Positions 36,321 to 45,010 of a stretch of DNA of 57,647 nt are shown one piece after another (the first letter of the stretch is position 1; the number at the start of each line of letters is the position of its first letter). Made by a program: the position numbers and the translations under genes. The DNA comes from Ignavibacterium sp. (lineage in GTDB: Bacteria > Bacteroidota > Ignavibacteria > Ignavibacteriales > Ignavibacteriaceae). The stretch spans positions 2,182,633-2,240,279 of the forward strand of contig CP070637.1 of NCBI GenBank assembly GCA_020354005.1, in the 5' to 3' direction. A model generated the notes under the pieces. It ran no database searches. It saw only the letters and a program-made list of their open reading frames with translations, and was not told the DNA's origin.

Positions 36321-37793
36321 ATGAATAGATCAATAACAGCATTTATATTGTGTACAAATAAGGATGTTGCAGTAAAGAATGCAGAGAAATTCAAGTCTGC
36401 TGAATCTGTGAAAGACACTATTATTGTAACAGATATTTCAGCTTCGGAATATTTACCACATTATAATTATCTTCAGTCTGATTCGATTACTAACACTACT
36501 GTTTTTAAAAATATATATTCTGAATGCAATACTGAATTTTTCCTGCTGATTATTGGTGACATAGAAATTAATATAGATAAAAAAGCACTATCCATATTTA
36601 CTGAAGTTGCGAAATCAAGTTCAGCAGGATTAGTTTACTCAGACTATTACGAAAGACTGGATAATACTACTACCGAACACCCAACAATAGATTATAAAAA
36701 AGGCAGCATCAGGGATGATTTTGAATTTGGTCCGATTATGTTTTTTAAAAAAGACTCTGTTAAGAAATTCTTCGAGCAAAAAATTAACTACAACTTTGCT
36801 GGATTATATAGTTTAAGGTTATCCGTATCAGAGAATTATTCGGTTATTCGGATTTCGGAGTACCTTTATAGTGCAAGCAAACATGATTTGAGAAAATCAG
36901 GCGAAAAGCTTTTTGATTATGTAGACCCACATAATCGTGATGTGCAAATTGAAATGGAGAAAGCTGCTACTTTTCATCTGAAACAAATTGGCGCTTATCT
37001 CCTGCCAGTTGAAAGGGATACGAACCTCGATGCTGAAAAATTTGAATATGAAACTTCTGTAATTATACCTGTTAAGAATAGAGAGAAAACAATTGAAGAT
37101 GCAGTACATTCAGCACTAAATCAACACACTGATTTTTCTTTTAATGTACTTGTAGTTGATAATCACTCCAGCGTTTCAACAACTCAAATACTCAGCGACT
37201 TAGAAAAGAAAGAAGAAAAGCTTGTTCATATCATACCAGAAAGAACAGATCTGGGAATAGGCGGCTGCTGGAATGAAGCTATACTTAATTCACAATGTGG
37301 AAAGTTTGCTGTTCAGCTAGATAGTGATGATCTTTACTTGAATGAGCATACACTTCAAATAATTGCAGATAAATTTTATCAGGATAGATGTGCAATGGTT
37401 ATCGGCAGTTACAAATTAACTGATTTTAATCTTAAAGAAATTCCACCGGGTGTAATTGATCATAAAGAATGGACCGATGAGAATGGACACAATAATGCAT
37501 TGAGGATAAATGGTTTGGGGGCTCCGCGAGCGTTTTATACTCCTGTTATCAGAGAAATAAAATTTCCAAATGTTAGTTATGGAGAAGACTATGCGGCAGC
37601 TTTGGCAATATTGAGAGAGTATAAAATTGGTCGAATATATGAGCCGCTTTACATTTGCAGAAGATGGGAGGGCAATACAGATGCTGACCTTAGCATTGAA
37701 CAACAAAATGCAAACAATTATTACAAAGACAGCATCCGTACAACTGAAATATTAGAAAGACAAAAGAAGAATAAATATAAATCTGTACAATAA
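36321..37793 (+). CDS. GT2-type glycosyltransferase with extended N-terminus
   Basis: A 490-residue protein with a GT-A domain in its C-terminal half (about 245-480): [40 protein letters not shown] and the nucleotide-sugar motif [10 protein letters not shown]. The N-terminal 230 residues look like a second, degenerate GT-A-like module ([34 protein letters not shown]) with no clear DxD. It may therefore be a two-module transferase with one active site. Gap to GT4 is 12 bases. Confidence 0.82.
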   Translation: MNRSITAFILCTNKDVAVKNAEKFKSAESVKDTIIVTDISASEYLPHYNYLQSDSITNTTVFKNIYSECNTEFFLLIIGDIEINIDKKALSIFTEVAKSSSAGLVYSDYYERLDNTTTEHPTIDYKKGSIRDDFEFGPIMFFKKDSVKKFFEQKINYNFAGLYSLRLSVSENYSVIRISEYLYSASKHDLRKSGEKLFDYVDPHNRDVQIEMEKAATFHLKQIGAYLLPVERDTNLDAEKFEYETSVIIPVKNREKTIEDAVHSALNQHTDFSFNVLVVDNHSSVSTTQILSDLEKKEEKLVHIIPERTDLGIGGCWNEAILNSQCGKFAVQLDSDDLYLNEHTLQIIADKFYQDRCAMVIGSYKLTDFNLKEIPPGVIDHKEWTDENGHNNALRINGLGAPRAFYTPVIREIKFPNVSYGEDYAAALAILREYKIGRIYEPLYICRRWEGNTDADLSIEQQNANNYYKDSIRTTEILERQKKNKYKSVQ

Positions 37794-37813
37794 CATTGAG
37801 TGAATAACCGCAA

Positions 37814-38836
37814 TTGACTTACCCGAAACTATCCGATAACAAAAAAGTTTTAGCTGAAATTGAAGATAAGGATTACGCAAGTGCAGCTAAACAGTTATTA
37901 ATTTCTCAACTAAACGATTGGGAAGAGCTTGCCGAAGGATATAAAAGATTAAACAATGTAAAAGTTAAATCTTTTTTGATTGATGATTTTCACATTAAGC
38001 TGCAATTAAATCCCAGCAGAATGAAATCTACTTCTGCAAAAGTAGGTGAGAAAGAAATTAAAAAACGCAGTTGTTTTCTTTGTTCTGAAAACCTTCCATA
38101 TGACCAGAGAGGAATAAAGTTGATTGATGATTATGTTTTATTATGTAATCCTTATCCAATTTTTCCCAATCACTTTACAATAGCTTCAATTAGTCACGAA
38201 CCACAAGAGATAAAATCTTCATTTAATGATTTTATATCACTTAGCAGGATGCTATCGGATAAATACACGCTTATTTATAACGGACCAAGGTGTGGTGCAT
38301 CAGCTCCCGATCACTTACACTTTCAAGCTGGAACAAAACAGTATATGCCAATTGAGAATGAATTTCATACTCTTATAAAAAATCACGGCAATGAAATTCT
38401 AAACAATAAAAATATTGCTATTAATGTTGTGGATGATGGTCTAAGAAGATTTATTAGTTTCGAATCCGGAGACGTAAATGTTCTTCTCGAATCCTTTGAT
38501 CGGTTCTATCATTTATACCCTAATATAAAATCTGAAAATGAGCCAATGATGAATATCATTTGCAACTACGCGAAAGAATATGGATGGAGAGCAGTTATTT
38601 TTTTAAGACACAAACATCGATCATCACATTATTATTTGGAGGGTAATGAGAAAATTACTATTAGTCCGGCCGCAATAGATATTGGAGGTGTTTGTATAAT
38701 CCCTGTTGAAAAAGATTTTAAAAGAATAGATGAAGAAACACTTACTGAGGTATTTGAAGAAGTCTCGCTTCAAAGAAATGATTTTGAAAAACTTATTATG
38801 CTATTGAAAGAGGAGTACAACTACAGATCACTTTAA
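37814..38836 (+). CDS. DUF4922 protein with HIT/GalT-like HxHxQ motif
   Basis: A 340-residue cytoplasmic protein matching DUF4922. It has CFLCSENLPYDQRGI (Cys87, Cys90), VLLCNPYPIFPNHFTIAS and NGPRCGASAPDHLHFQAG, where His167, His169 and Gln171 form the HxHxQ pattern of GalT-like and GDP-sugar phosphorylase nucleotidyltransferases. A role in making or recycling an activated sugar for the adjacent glycosyltransferases is plausible but unproven. A TTG at 37814 is the start: an in-frame stop lies just upstream and no early ATG exists. The gene is last in the operon and overlaps the opposing DUF885 gene by nine bases. Confidence 0.85.
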   Translation: MTYPKLSDNKKVLAEIEDKDYASAAKQLLISQLNDWEELAEGYKRLNNVKVKSFLIDDFHIKLQLNPSRMKSTSAKVGEKEIKKRSCFLCSENLPYDQRGIKLIDDYVLLCNPYPIFPNHFTIASISHEPQEIKSSFNDFISLSRMLSDKYTLIYNGPRCGASAPDHLHFQAGTKQYMPIENEFHTLIKNHGNEILNNKNIAINVVDDGLRRFISFESGDVNVLLESFDRFYHLYPNIKSENEPMMNIICNYAKEYGWRAVIFLRHKHRSSHYYLEGNEKITISPAAIDIGGVCIIPVEKDFKRIDEETLTEVFEEVSLQRNDFEKLIMLLKEEYNYRSL

Positions 38837-40156
38837 ATCAGAGGGCGTTTTAGGGCTTGATAACAGCTGCTCAAATATTCGCCACCTTCTTCCCGTATAA
38901 TCTGCAGTGCCACCATTTCTTTCAACATACTTTCTAACTAAATCCTCTCCATAGTTGTAGTTAATAACGTAACTCCGGTACTTTTCATAAAAATCTATTT
39001 TCTTTTCTGCTTTATCAATTGAAGAGAAGGTATATTTTTGAAGATATTCAACCGTTTCTTCCCTTGTCCATTTTTCATCCAAATAATTTCTTGCTGCTTC
39101 ATTTCCTGCATAGGTTAGATCTTCTGTTAATTGTATTATTTCGTGATGAAGATCTGCCTCTTCAGCGTTAAGTCCCGCAAGTGGGAAAAGAACTTCTTTC
39201 TCAAATTCCACTTGCTCATTTCCGGGAAAGGCAACATCTATACCATAATTTGCTGTACCTTCGGCAATAAGAGAAATAGGACTGAAGAGTGGGTAAACAG
39301 AAAACTCAACCCATCCCTTTTTGTTAACCAGATTATTTTCCAATAGTGCATTAAAGACATGATGCCCCGGGTAACCTTCATGTGCAGCCAAATCAATTGC
39401 TCTGTCTATGTAGATTGGAAGATCAGTGTTCACCTGGATTAAACTATAATTGTTGCCCTTATACCAGTTATATGCTCCCCACGGTTGATTATTTACATAT
39501 TCAACTTTAAAATTTTCATTTTCCGGTAGCTGCAAATGTTGCAACGATCTTTTCCTGCATTCATTTATCGCAGCAATAAACACGGTATCAAGCTTGTCTG
39601 CAGGAATAATAAACTGATCTCTAAACTCATTCATTCTTTCAGAAACATTACCGTTACCGGGTAGCAGGCTATCAAGCTTATGGATAATATTATCGAAGTG
39701 ATCACCAGCGAATACAGGTGGCTCTGCATCGTATATAATCTTTGCTTCCTGATCGAATTGGAATTGGCCACCAGAAATCTGGAATATAGTTCCTTTAACA
39801 GATAGCAATTGTTTTGAAAGAAAACGAAAGCGTGATGCTTCAATTTCTGTTGCCTGGTAATCTTTAAGCGCTTCCAGATCATTAAGTAATTCATCAGTTT
39901 CATTATTCAGTGAACTAATCAGTACAGAATCAATTTCCTGCTTGTCAGATGTTTTTGGCTTCCATTCATCCGGACCATAATAAGCATCAATATAATCAGC
40001 CTTGTAAAGATCTATCTTCAATACAAGCTTTACATATTTTTCAGCAATTTCATTCATCGTTAATTCCAATTCATTTGACGGTTGTTGTTTTCTCTCAGCG
40101 CAAGTTGTTTGAAGAACAATTGAAAGTATAATAAAAATTATTCTTTTAGATTTCAT
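38828..40156 (-). CDS. DUF885 family envelope protein, putative metallopeptidase
   Basis: A 442-residue protein with a hydrophobic N-terminal segment and a weak lipobox around Cys19 (VLQTTCAERK). The DUF885 signature is LAAHEGYPGHHVFNALL, with SLIAEGTANYG supplying a likely third ligand about 40 residues later. This arrangement resembles a zinc peptidase of the gluzincin kind, but activity is not established for most members. Length is shorter than many DUF885 proteins (about 550-600). It converges on the DUF4922 gene. Confidence 0.82.
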   Translation of the reverse strand: MKSKRIIFIILSIVLQTTCAERKQQPSNELELTMNEIAEKYVKLVLKIDLYKADYIDAYYGPDEWKPKTSDKQEIDSVLISSLNNETDELLNDLEALKDYQATEIEASRFRFLSKQLLSVKGTIFQISGGQFQFDQEAKIIYDAEPPVFAGDHFDNIIHKLDSLLPGNGNVSERMNEFRDQFIIPADKLDTVFIAAINECRKRSLQHLQLPENENFKVEYVNNQPWGAYNWYKGNNYSLIQVNTDLPIYIDRAIDLAAHEGYPGHHVFNALLENNLVNKKGWVEFSVYPLFSPISLIAEGTANYGIDVAFPGNEQVEFEKEVLFPLAGLNAEEADLHHEIIQLTEDLTYAGNEAARNYLDEKWTREETVEYLQKYTFSSIDKAEKKIDFYEKYRSYVINYNYGEDLVRKYVERNGGTADYTGRRWRIFEQLLSSPKTPSDLK

Positions 40157-40210
40157 AACATTAATGATAAACGAATAAAATATTAATTACATTTTAAACG
40201 GATGACAATA

Positions 40211-40236
40211 AAAAAGCCCCGATAATACCGGGGCTT
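40211..40236 (-). terminator. Intrinsic terminator of the HU gene
   Basis: AAGCCCCG (40214-40221) and CGGGGCTT (40229-40236) pair around a seven-base loop. Read leftwards the stem is followed by TTTTTTATTG, a strong rho-independent terminator 24 bases behind the HU stop. Confidence 0.85.
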
Positions 40237-40259
40237 CAAAATTAATCTTATACTTAAGA

Positions 40260-40574
40260 TTATCTTTTTCTTTTCCTAGTTGTTTTTGCTGGTGGATACA
40301 CAGCATCCTTTGCTTGCTTTGAAATTTTAAACTTCAAAACTTTCTTAGCAGGGATAACCATTGTTTCACCGGTAGCAGGATTTCTACCAATTCTTTTTTT
40401 CCTGCTAGCAACTGTTAATTTACCCAGTCCTGGAATAGTGAAATCTTTCTTAGCTTCCTTGTATGAAAGAGTAACTAACTCATCCAAAAACTGATTAGCA
40501 GCTTTCTTTGTTGTCCCGACTTTTTTGGACAGATGATCAACGATCTGACCTTTGGTCATTGGTTTGGTTGCCAT
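40260..40574 (-). CDS. HU-family DNA-binding protein
   Basis: A 104-residue nucleoid protein of the HU/IHF family. It starts MTKGQIVDHLSKKVGTTKKA, carries FTIPGLGKLTVASRKKRIG and the arm segment RNPATGETMVIPAKKVLKFK, and ends in a basic tail TTRKRKR longer than in classic HU. It binds and bends DNA as a dimer. AAGGAG lies eight bases before the ATG, one of the clearest ribosome-binding sites in the window. The downstream terminator makes it monocistronic. Confidence 0.95.
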   Translation of the reverse strand: MATKPMTKGQIVDHLSKKVGTTKKAANQFLDELVTLSYKEAKKDFTIPGLGKLTVASRKKRIGRNPATGETMVIPAKKVLKFKISKQAKDAVYPPAKTTRKRKR

Positions 40575-40787
40575 ATCTTCACTCCTTGTTAAATTATTAT
40601 TTATGGTGGTACGGAAAATATAAATTATTTTTATTAATCAAAATATTTTTTAAAAATAAATTCTCTCAAACCCCTGTCAATAGGGGAGTTCAGATGTCGA
40701 TAGATTTCGAGCAGCCTTCTTTGTGGCTTAGTCCATTAATAACTATTTTTTATCTTATAAATACGAGCATTCTAATTCATGTAACTG

Positions 40788-42746
40788 ATGATAAAATCTC
40801 TTCCAATATTATTATTGCTGATCTTTCAGAGCGCGTATTCACAGTCATCTGACACACTATACAACCAAACTGACAGCCTAAAAGTTGATACTACGCTTGT
40901 AAACGCAGAATATGATTCCACTTCTGTTGACGATTCAACCGCTGTAGTAATGAAAGCTGTTGCACCTGATTCTTTGATATCATTGCAGGAATACCCCTTA
41001 GCACAGCAATCCCGAGCGATTAATAAGAGTGAATTTTACTTCTATAACTACTGGTACACTGGTGATTTTCTCAGAATATTCTCGTTGAATTTTATAAAAG
41101 ACCAGGCATTTTTAGGTCAGCCCAATGAAACATTTATTTATGGCACAGGGTTTGGCGGCATAAGTTTTTTGGAAGACGGTGTACTATGGAATGATCGGTA
41201 TAATAATGCTCTCGATTTAAACCAGGTTCAAAGTGAAGAAGTGGACTCCATAGAAATCGTTCCCTCTCCAAGAGGTTTCCTTTACGGAGCGTATAACAAT
41301 CCAGTAACTGTAAATTTTATTATGAAGGATTTTATTACAGCACAGCCCTACTCAAGGATTAGGTACTACGAAGGACCATTTGGCGAAGCAATGATTGATG
41401 GTATGTTCAGCGCAAAAATTTATAAGAGATGGAAATTATCATTTCAAATAACAAATCGAAGTTCCGATGACCGTTATATAAACAGTGCATTCAGTTCATG
41501 GCAGGTAAACGGAAAGTTGAAATATTATTTATCAAACTCATTTAACCTCACGGCGCTTTATAGTTATGTTGATTCGGATGTCGGATTGAACGGCGGTGTT
41601 GATGTGGACAGCATATCTAATTTAACTGAAGATATCAACTCAATATTGTATGATAATATTATCGCCCCGGTACTTTATCCAAACAGAATACAAAGCGTTC
41701 TGAACCATAATTTGGGGTTGCGGCTGCAGGCCCTGCCTTTTAGGGATGCACGATTAGGTTTTACATTATATTACAGGGATTACAAAGATGAAATCAATGA
41801 TGAAGACACCGTTGGAATAAAAAATACAAACAACACAGAAACTTATGGAGCAACATTAAATTATAATCATCGTTTCAATATGGTTTCATTCCAGGTGTTA
41901 GGAACTTACGAGAACAATAAAACAATTAATAATAATGAAGGGGACAAATTTTACAATCAAACTTATGATTATAATTATCTTTCGCTGAGCGGCATATTAT
42001 CATTTCACATTCTTAATGATCGGTTAACACCAGCCGTATTTTATAATTATTCATCAAAAGAAATAAGTGATAGCAATTCTTCTAACTCTATGAACCGCTC
42101 AGGTTTAGGTATCGATCTGCAATTATCTTTACAAAAGAATTTTGCTGTCTATCTTGGTTACTCAAGTTTTGAACAGACTGATTCTCATAATCCAACAACA
42201 GTTGAATTTGGGGGAAGGTATTCCAATCAAAATCTAAAAGTAGATATAAAAATATTTTCCAGAAATGATTTTGTCCCATATCAGATTCAGGAGCACAATG
42301 TTCAAATTCCTCCATCTGTTTCGGCAACAGAAGATGTAACGGGATTAGGAATTGTATTTAACTACCAGTATTGGAAGCTATTGCTTGAAACCAATACCAC
42401 CTACTATGTTAATATTGACGGAAACGATATATCCAACCTTCCCGATCTGCAAATTACCGGAGGTCTTTTTGTGAACGATATGTTTTTTGATAACAACCTG
42501 TATCTAAAAGCTGGTCTAATTTATTACTATACGGGAAACATAAAAGCGCTTGCTGAAAATGTTGGTATAGTAGATGTGGAACCGTCACACAAGCTTGATT
42601 TTTCTGCTGCGGGTGAAATCAGGGGAGTAGCAATAGTTTACTTTGCCTGGGAGAACTTGTTTAATAACCAGTATTATGTTACACCATTCTATCCAATGCG
42701 TGAGAGAAATATAAGATTTGGACTTGCGTGGGAGCTTTTCGACTAA
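40788..42746 (+). CDS. Outer-membrane protein with TonB-plug-like N-terminus
   Basis: A 652-residue exported protein with a signal peptide (MIKSLPILLLLIFQSAYSQ). Residues 20-90 are Ser/Thr/Asp-rich. The segment around 115-180 (ISFLEDGVLWNDRYNNALDL, VDSIEIVPSPRGFLYGAYNN) follows the pattern of a TonB-dependent receptor plug, and the rest consists of alternating aromatic beta strands ending GLAWELFD, as in a barrel. No clear TonB box was found, so it is called receptor-like only. The cargo is unknown. It has no operon partner. Confidence 0.72.
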   Translation: MIKSLPILLLLIFQSAYSQSSDTLYNQTDSLKVDTTLVNAEYDSTSVDDSTAVVMKAVAPDSLISLQEYPLAQQSRAINKSEFYFYNYWYTGDFLRIFSLNFIKDQAFLGQPNETFIYGTGFGGISFLEDGVLWNDRYNNALDLNQVQSEEVDSIEIVPSPRGFLYGAYNNPVTVNFIMKDFITAQPYSRIRYYEGPFGEAMIDGMFSAKIYKRWKLSFQITNRSSDDRYINSAFSSWQVNGKLKYYLSNSFNLTALYSYVDSDVGLNGGVDVDSISNLTEDINSILYDNIIAPVLYPNRIQSVLNHNLGLRLQALPFRDARLGFTLYYRDYKDEINDEDTVGIKNTNNTETYGATLNYNHRFNMVSFQVLGTYENNKTINNNEGDKFYNQTYDYNYLSLSGILSFHILNDRLTPAVFYNYSSKEISDSNSSNSMNRSGLGIDLQLSLQKNFAVYLGYSSFEQTDSHNPTTVEFGGRYSNQNLKVDIKIFSRNDFVPYQIQEHNVQIPPSVSATEDVTGLGIVFNYQYWKLLLETNTTYYVNIDGNDISNLPDLQITGGLFVNDMFFDNNLYLKAGLIYYYTGNIKALAENVGIVDVEPSHKLDFSAAGEIRGVAIVYFAWENLFNNQYYVTPFYPMRERNIRFGLAWELFD

Positions 42747-42772
42747 CTGAATCCCTCTATCACTGCGTGACA

Positions 42773-42793
42773 TCTCCCCTTGGTAAGGGGAGA
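42773..42793. repeat. Hairpin repeat, possible bidirectional terminator
   Basis: TCTCCCCTT (42773-42781) and AAGGGGAGA (42785-42793) pair around GGT. It sits between the convergent outer-membrane protein gene and the LytTR gene, followed by AAATTTATT. Its sequence type recurs in the palindrome at 12981-13000, so it is both a repeat and a plausible terminator. Confidence 0.6.
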
Positions 42794-42819
42794 AAATTTA
42801 TTAGAAAGTTGTGCTCAGA

Positions 42820-43539
42820 TTATAAGCTCAACATATCCTTGAATTTGATTGCCTGTCTTCTGGAGACCTCAATTTTTTGGCCATCCTTAAGTTTTACTAG
42901 CAATCCACCGTTTAGCCACGGCTCAATGTTTGCAATCCACTTTAAGTTAACTATATGTTTTCTGTTTGCTCTGAAGAATGTTTTATCATCAAGTCTTTCA
43001 TCAAGGTAATTTAAGGTGCGCAGGATAAGAGGTTTGTGATCTTCGAAATATATCCGCACGTAGTTTCCTTCTGACTCAAAAACTCGTACGCTTTCTAATT
43101 TTACAAACCAGCATCTTTCGCCATCTTTTACAAATACCTGGTCACTTTCTGAAAGTATTTCTTTGTCCAAATCACTAACGGTTTTCTTCCTTTTCTTTTC
43201 AACCAGCTTATTTACGGTTTCTTCCAATCTCTTTGGCTCGATTGGCTTAAGAAGATAATCCAGCGCATTATATTCAAATGCTTTCAGTGCATATTCATCA
43301 TAAGCAGTTGTGAAAATAACTGTCGGCACGCTATCAAGTTCTTCGAGCATCTCAAAGCCGGTTTTGCCCGGCATTTGTATATCCAAAAAGAGCAGTTCAG
43401 GTTTTAGCTGCTGTATCTTTTCGAGCGCATCATCTGCGTTTACAGCTTCACCTACTACTTTAATATCCTTAAATGGATTTAGTAATCTTTTTAATTCTGT
43501 TCTGGCTAGTCTCTCATCATCTACTATTAACGCTTTCAT
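42820..43539 (-). CDS. LytTR-type response regulator
   Basis: A 239-residue two-component regulator. The receiver domain (1-115) starts MKALIVDDERLARTELKRLL, has the phosphoacceptor Asp in LLFLDIQMPGKTGFEML, the Thr in VIFTTAYDEYALKAF and the Lys in DYLLKPI. The C-terminal LytTR DNA-binding domain (about 140-238) shows VRVFESEGNYVRIYF and FFRANRKHIVNLKWI. It acts with the histidine kinase encoded just upstream; their gap is 17 bases. Confidence 0.93.
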   Translation of the reverse strand: MKALIVDDERLARTELKRLLNPFKDIKVVGEAVNADDALEKIQQLKPELLFLDIQMPGKTGFEMLEELDSVPTVIFTTAYDEYALKAFEYNALDYLLKPIEPKRLEETVNKLVEKKRKKTVSDLDKEILSESDQVFVKDGERCWFVKLESVRVFESEGNYVRIYFEDHKPLILRTLNYLDERLDDKTFFRANRKHIVNLKWIANIEPWLNGGLLVKLKDGQKIEVSRRQAIKFKDMLSL

Positions 43540-43556
43540 TAGTTTATCCCTCCTAT

Positions 43557-44687
43557 CTATCCAGCCCCGTTTTTATCGAGGCTTATTGGAATTTTTAATT
43601 TGGCCAATACCTTTCCCCCATTTTCATTTGTGAGGGAAAAGGATGCTGCTTCACCGAACAGTAAATTTAAACGATGTTTGGTGTTACTGATTCCAAAGCC
43701 CTTGGAATTCTTTAGAGCATCATCTTCAAGATGTCCATTATTTCTTATCTCAATATACAAAAGAGAGTTTTCAACTTTTGAATTAATATTTATTTCTCCA
43801 CCCGTTGTAATTTTCGATATACCGTGTTTAATTCCGTTCTCTACCAACGTTTGAACCATCATCGGCGGTATTTCAACAAAGGATGCTGATTTGCCTATAT
43901 TTAATTCATACTTTAACCTTTCTTCAAACCTCATCTTTTCGAGGTCAAGATAATCTTTTACTGTTTCTATTTCCTCTCCAAGCGGAACGCTTTCTGCTCT
44001 TTCCATTTTAAGCGAGTACCTTAAAATATTAGAAAGTTTTGTCAATGCAATTTTTGCACTCTCCGGATCTTCACCGATTAAGGCACGTATGCTGTTCATG
44101 GCATTGAACATAAAATGGGGATTTAACTGTGACTTTAATGTTTTCAATTCGTAGTCTTTTACTGCAGCTTCCCATATCAGCGATTCGATTTCAGTCTTCT
44201 TATAATTTTGAAGATAGTGTATTGAAAAATAGATGAGTGCCCATACCAAAGAAATTCCAGTAGTATTTATTATGCCAACAGCTGGTTTTATTGCAGTATA
44301 ATCTTCCTTAGCTATCGTGCCTGAAAAGAAGCTAATACTGTATACCACTAAGTATATTGCTAAACCAAGTAAAATACTTGAGATAATAACTCTCGGAATT
44401 ATCTTGTTAAGAGGAAGTTCCAGCCAATTTAATTTTTTAATTAATTTTCTGAAAATGTGCGTAAAGCCTATTCCCGCCAGCATAAAATATATTCCCATAA
44501 ATATCCGTTCCGGCTGTAATGATTCGAATGATGAAATTATTAGCAGGTTAAGTAAAGTGAAAAAGCCCCAGCCTGATATCTGGCAGAGCCAATAAAGTGA
44601 ATTATGACTGATATTTAACTTTCGCACAGGAATCCTCTTTGCATCGGTTATCGGAGGAATATAGTTTATGTTCTTAATTGCTTGCAT
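43557..44687 (-). CDS. LytS-like sensor histidine kinase
   Basis: A 376-residue membrane histidine kinase. Four transmembrane helices occupy about 40-165 (GFFTLLNLLIISSF, GIYFMLAGIGFTHIF and two more). The phosphoacceptor region is LKSQLNPHFMFNAMNSIRAL (PF06580 type), followed by an ATPase domain with MMVQTLVENGIKHGISK (N-box) and GFGISNTKHRLNLLFG (G-box). The ATG at 44687 is chosen over a start at 44750 that would add 21 weakly supported residues. No separate input domain is visible, so it may sense the membrane itself. Confidence 0.9.
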   Translation of the reverse strand: MQAIKNINYIPPITDAKRIPVRKLNISHNSLYWLCQISGWGFFTLLNLLIISSFESLQPERIFMGIYFMLAGIGFTHIFRKLIKKLNWLELPLNKIIPRVIISSILLGLAIYLVVYSISFFSGTIAKEDYTAIKPAVGIINTTGISLVWALIYFSIHYLQNYKKTEIESLIWEAAVKDYELKTLKSQLNPHFMFNAMNSIRALIGEDPESAKIALTKLSNILRYSLKMERAESVPLGEEIETVKDYLDLEKMRFEERLKYELNIGKSASFVEIPPMMVQTLVENGIKHGISKITTGGEININSKVENSLLYIEIRNNGHLEDDALKNSKGFGISNTKHRLNLLFGEAASFSLTNENGGKVLAKLKIPISLDKNGAG

Positions 44688-45010
44688 TAAATATAATTGT
44701 AGCTTTAGTAAAACGAAACCTGTGTTTTGAAAAATTAGAAGCTCTTGCAAAAACCCTTTATGATTGCTTCGTGCCTCAGATTATTAGTGGCGATTTATTT
44801 TTTGCCACGAAGACACCAAGGCTAAAAGATTCTCTAAGTACAATGGAGACAATCGCTGCTAATTTTCAGATGTGAAAAATACTTTGCACCAGTGAGATGA
44901 GGTTAATAATTTTTATCTATGGTTATATAATGTGATATGTGGGATTAACAGTTGGAATTATTTGAACTGTGAAACTCACTAAAGGGTAAGCCTCACATCA
45001 ACAACGTCTC
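44688..45010. other. Intergenic stretch with a decayed repeat
   Basis: No gene was found between rseP and lytS. GTGGC (44787-44791) and GCCAC (44804-44808) form a hairpin, and TGCCACGAAGACACCAAGGC (44803-44822) resembles the GCCACGAAGACAC-type repeat common in many bacterial genomes. An outer match CTTCGTG (44767-44773) with CACGAAG (44807-44813) extends the fold. The rest should hold the lytS promoter and the end of the rseP transcript. Confidence 0.45.

Noticed and set aside
40508-40852. Rightward 114-codon frame between HU and the outer-membrane protein gene
   Set aside because: It overlaps the HU start on the other strand, crosses the promoter spacer and runs into the signal peptide of the real gene; composition is not protein-like.
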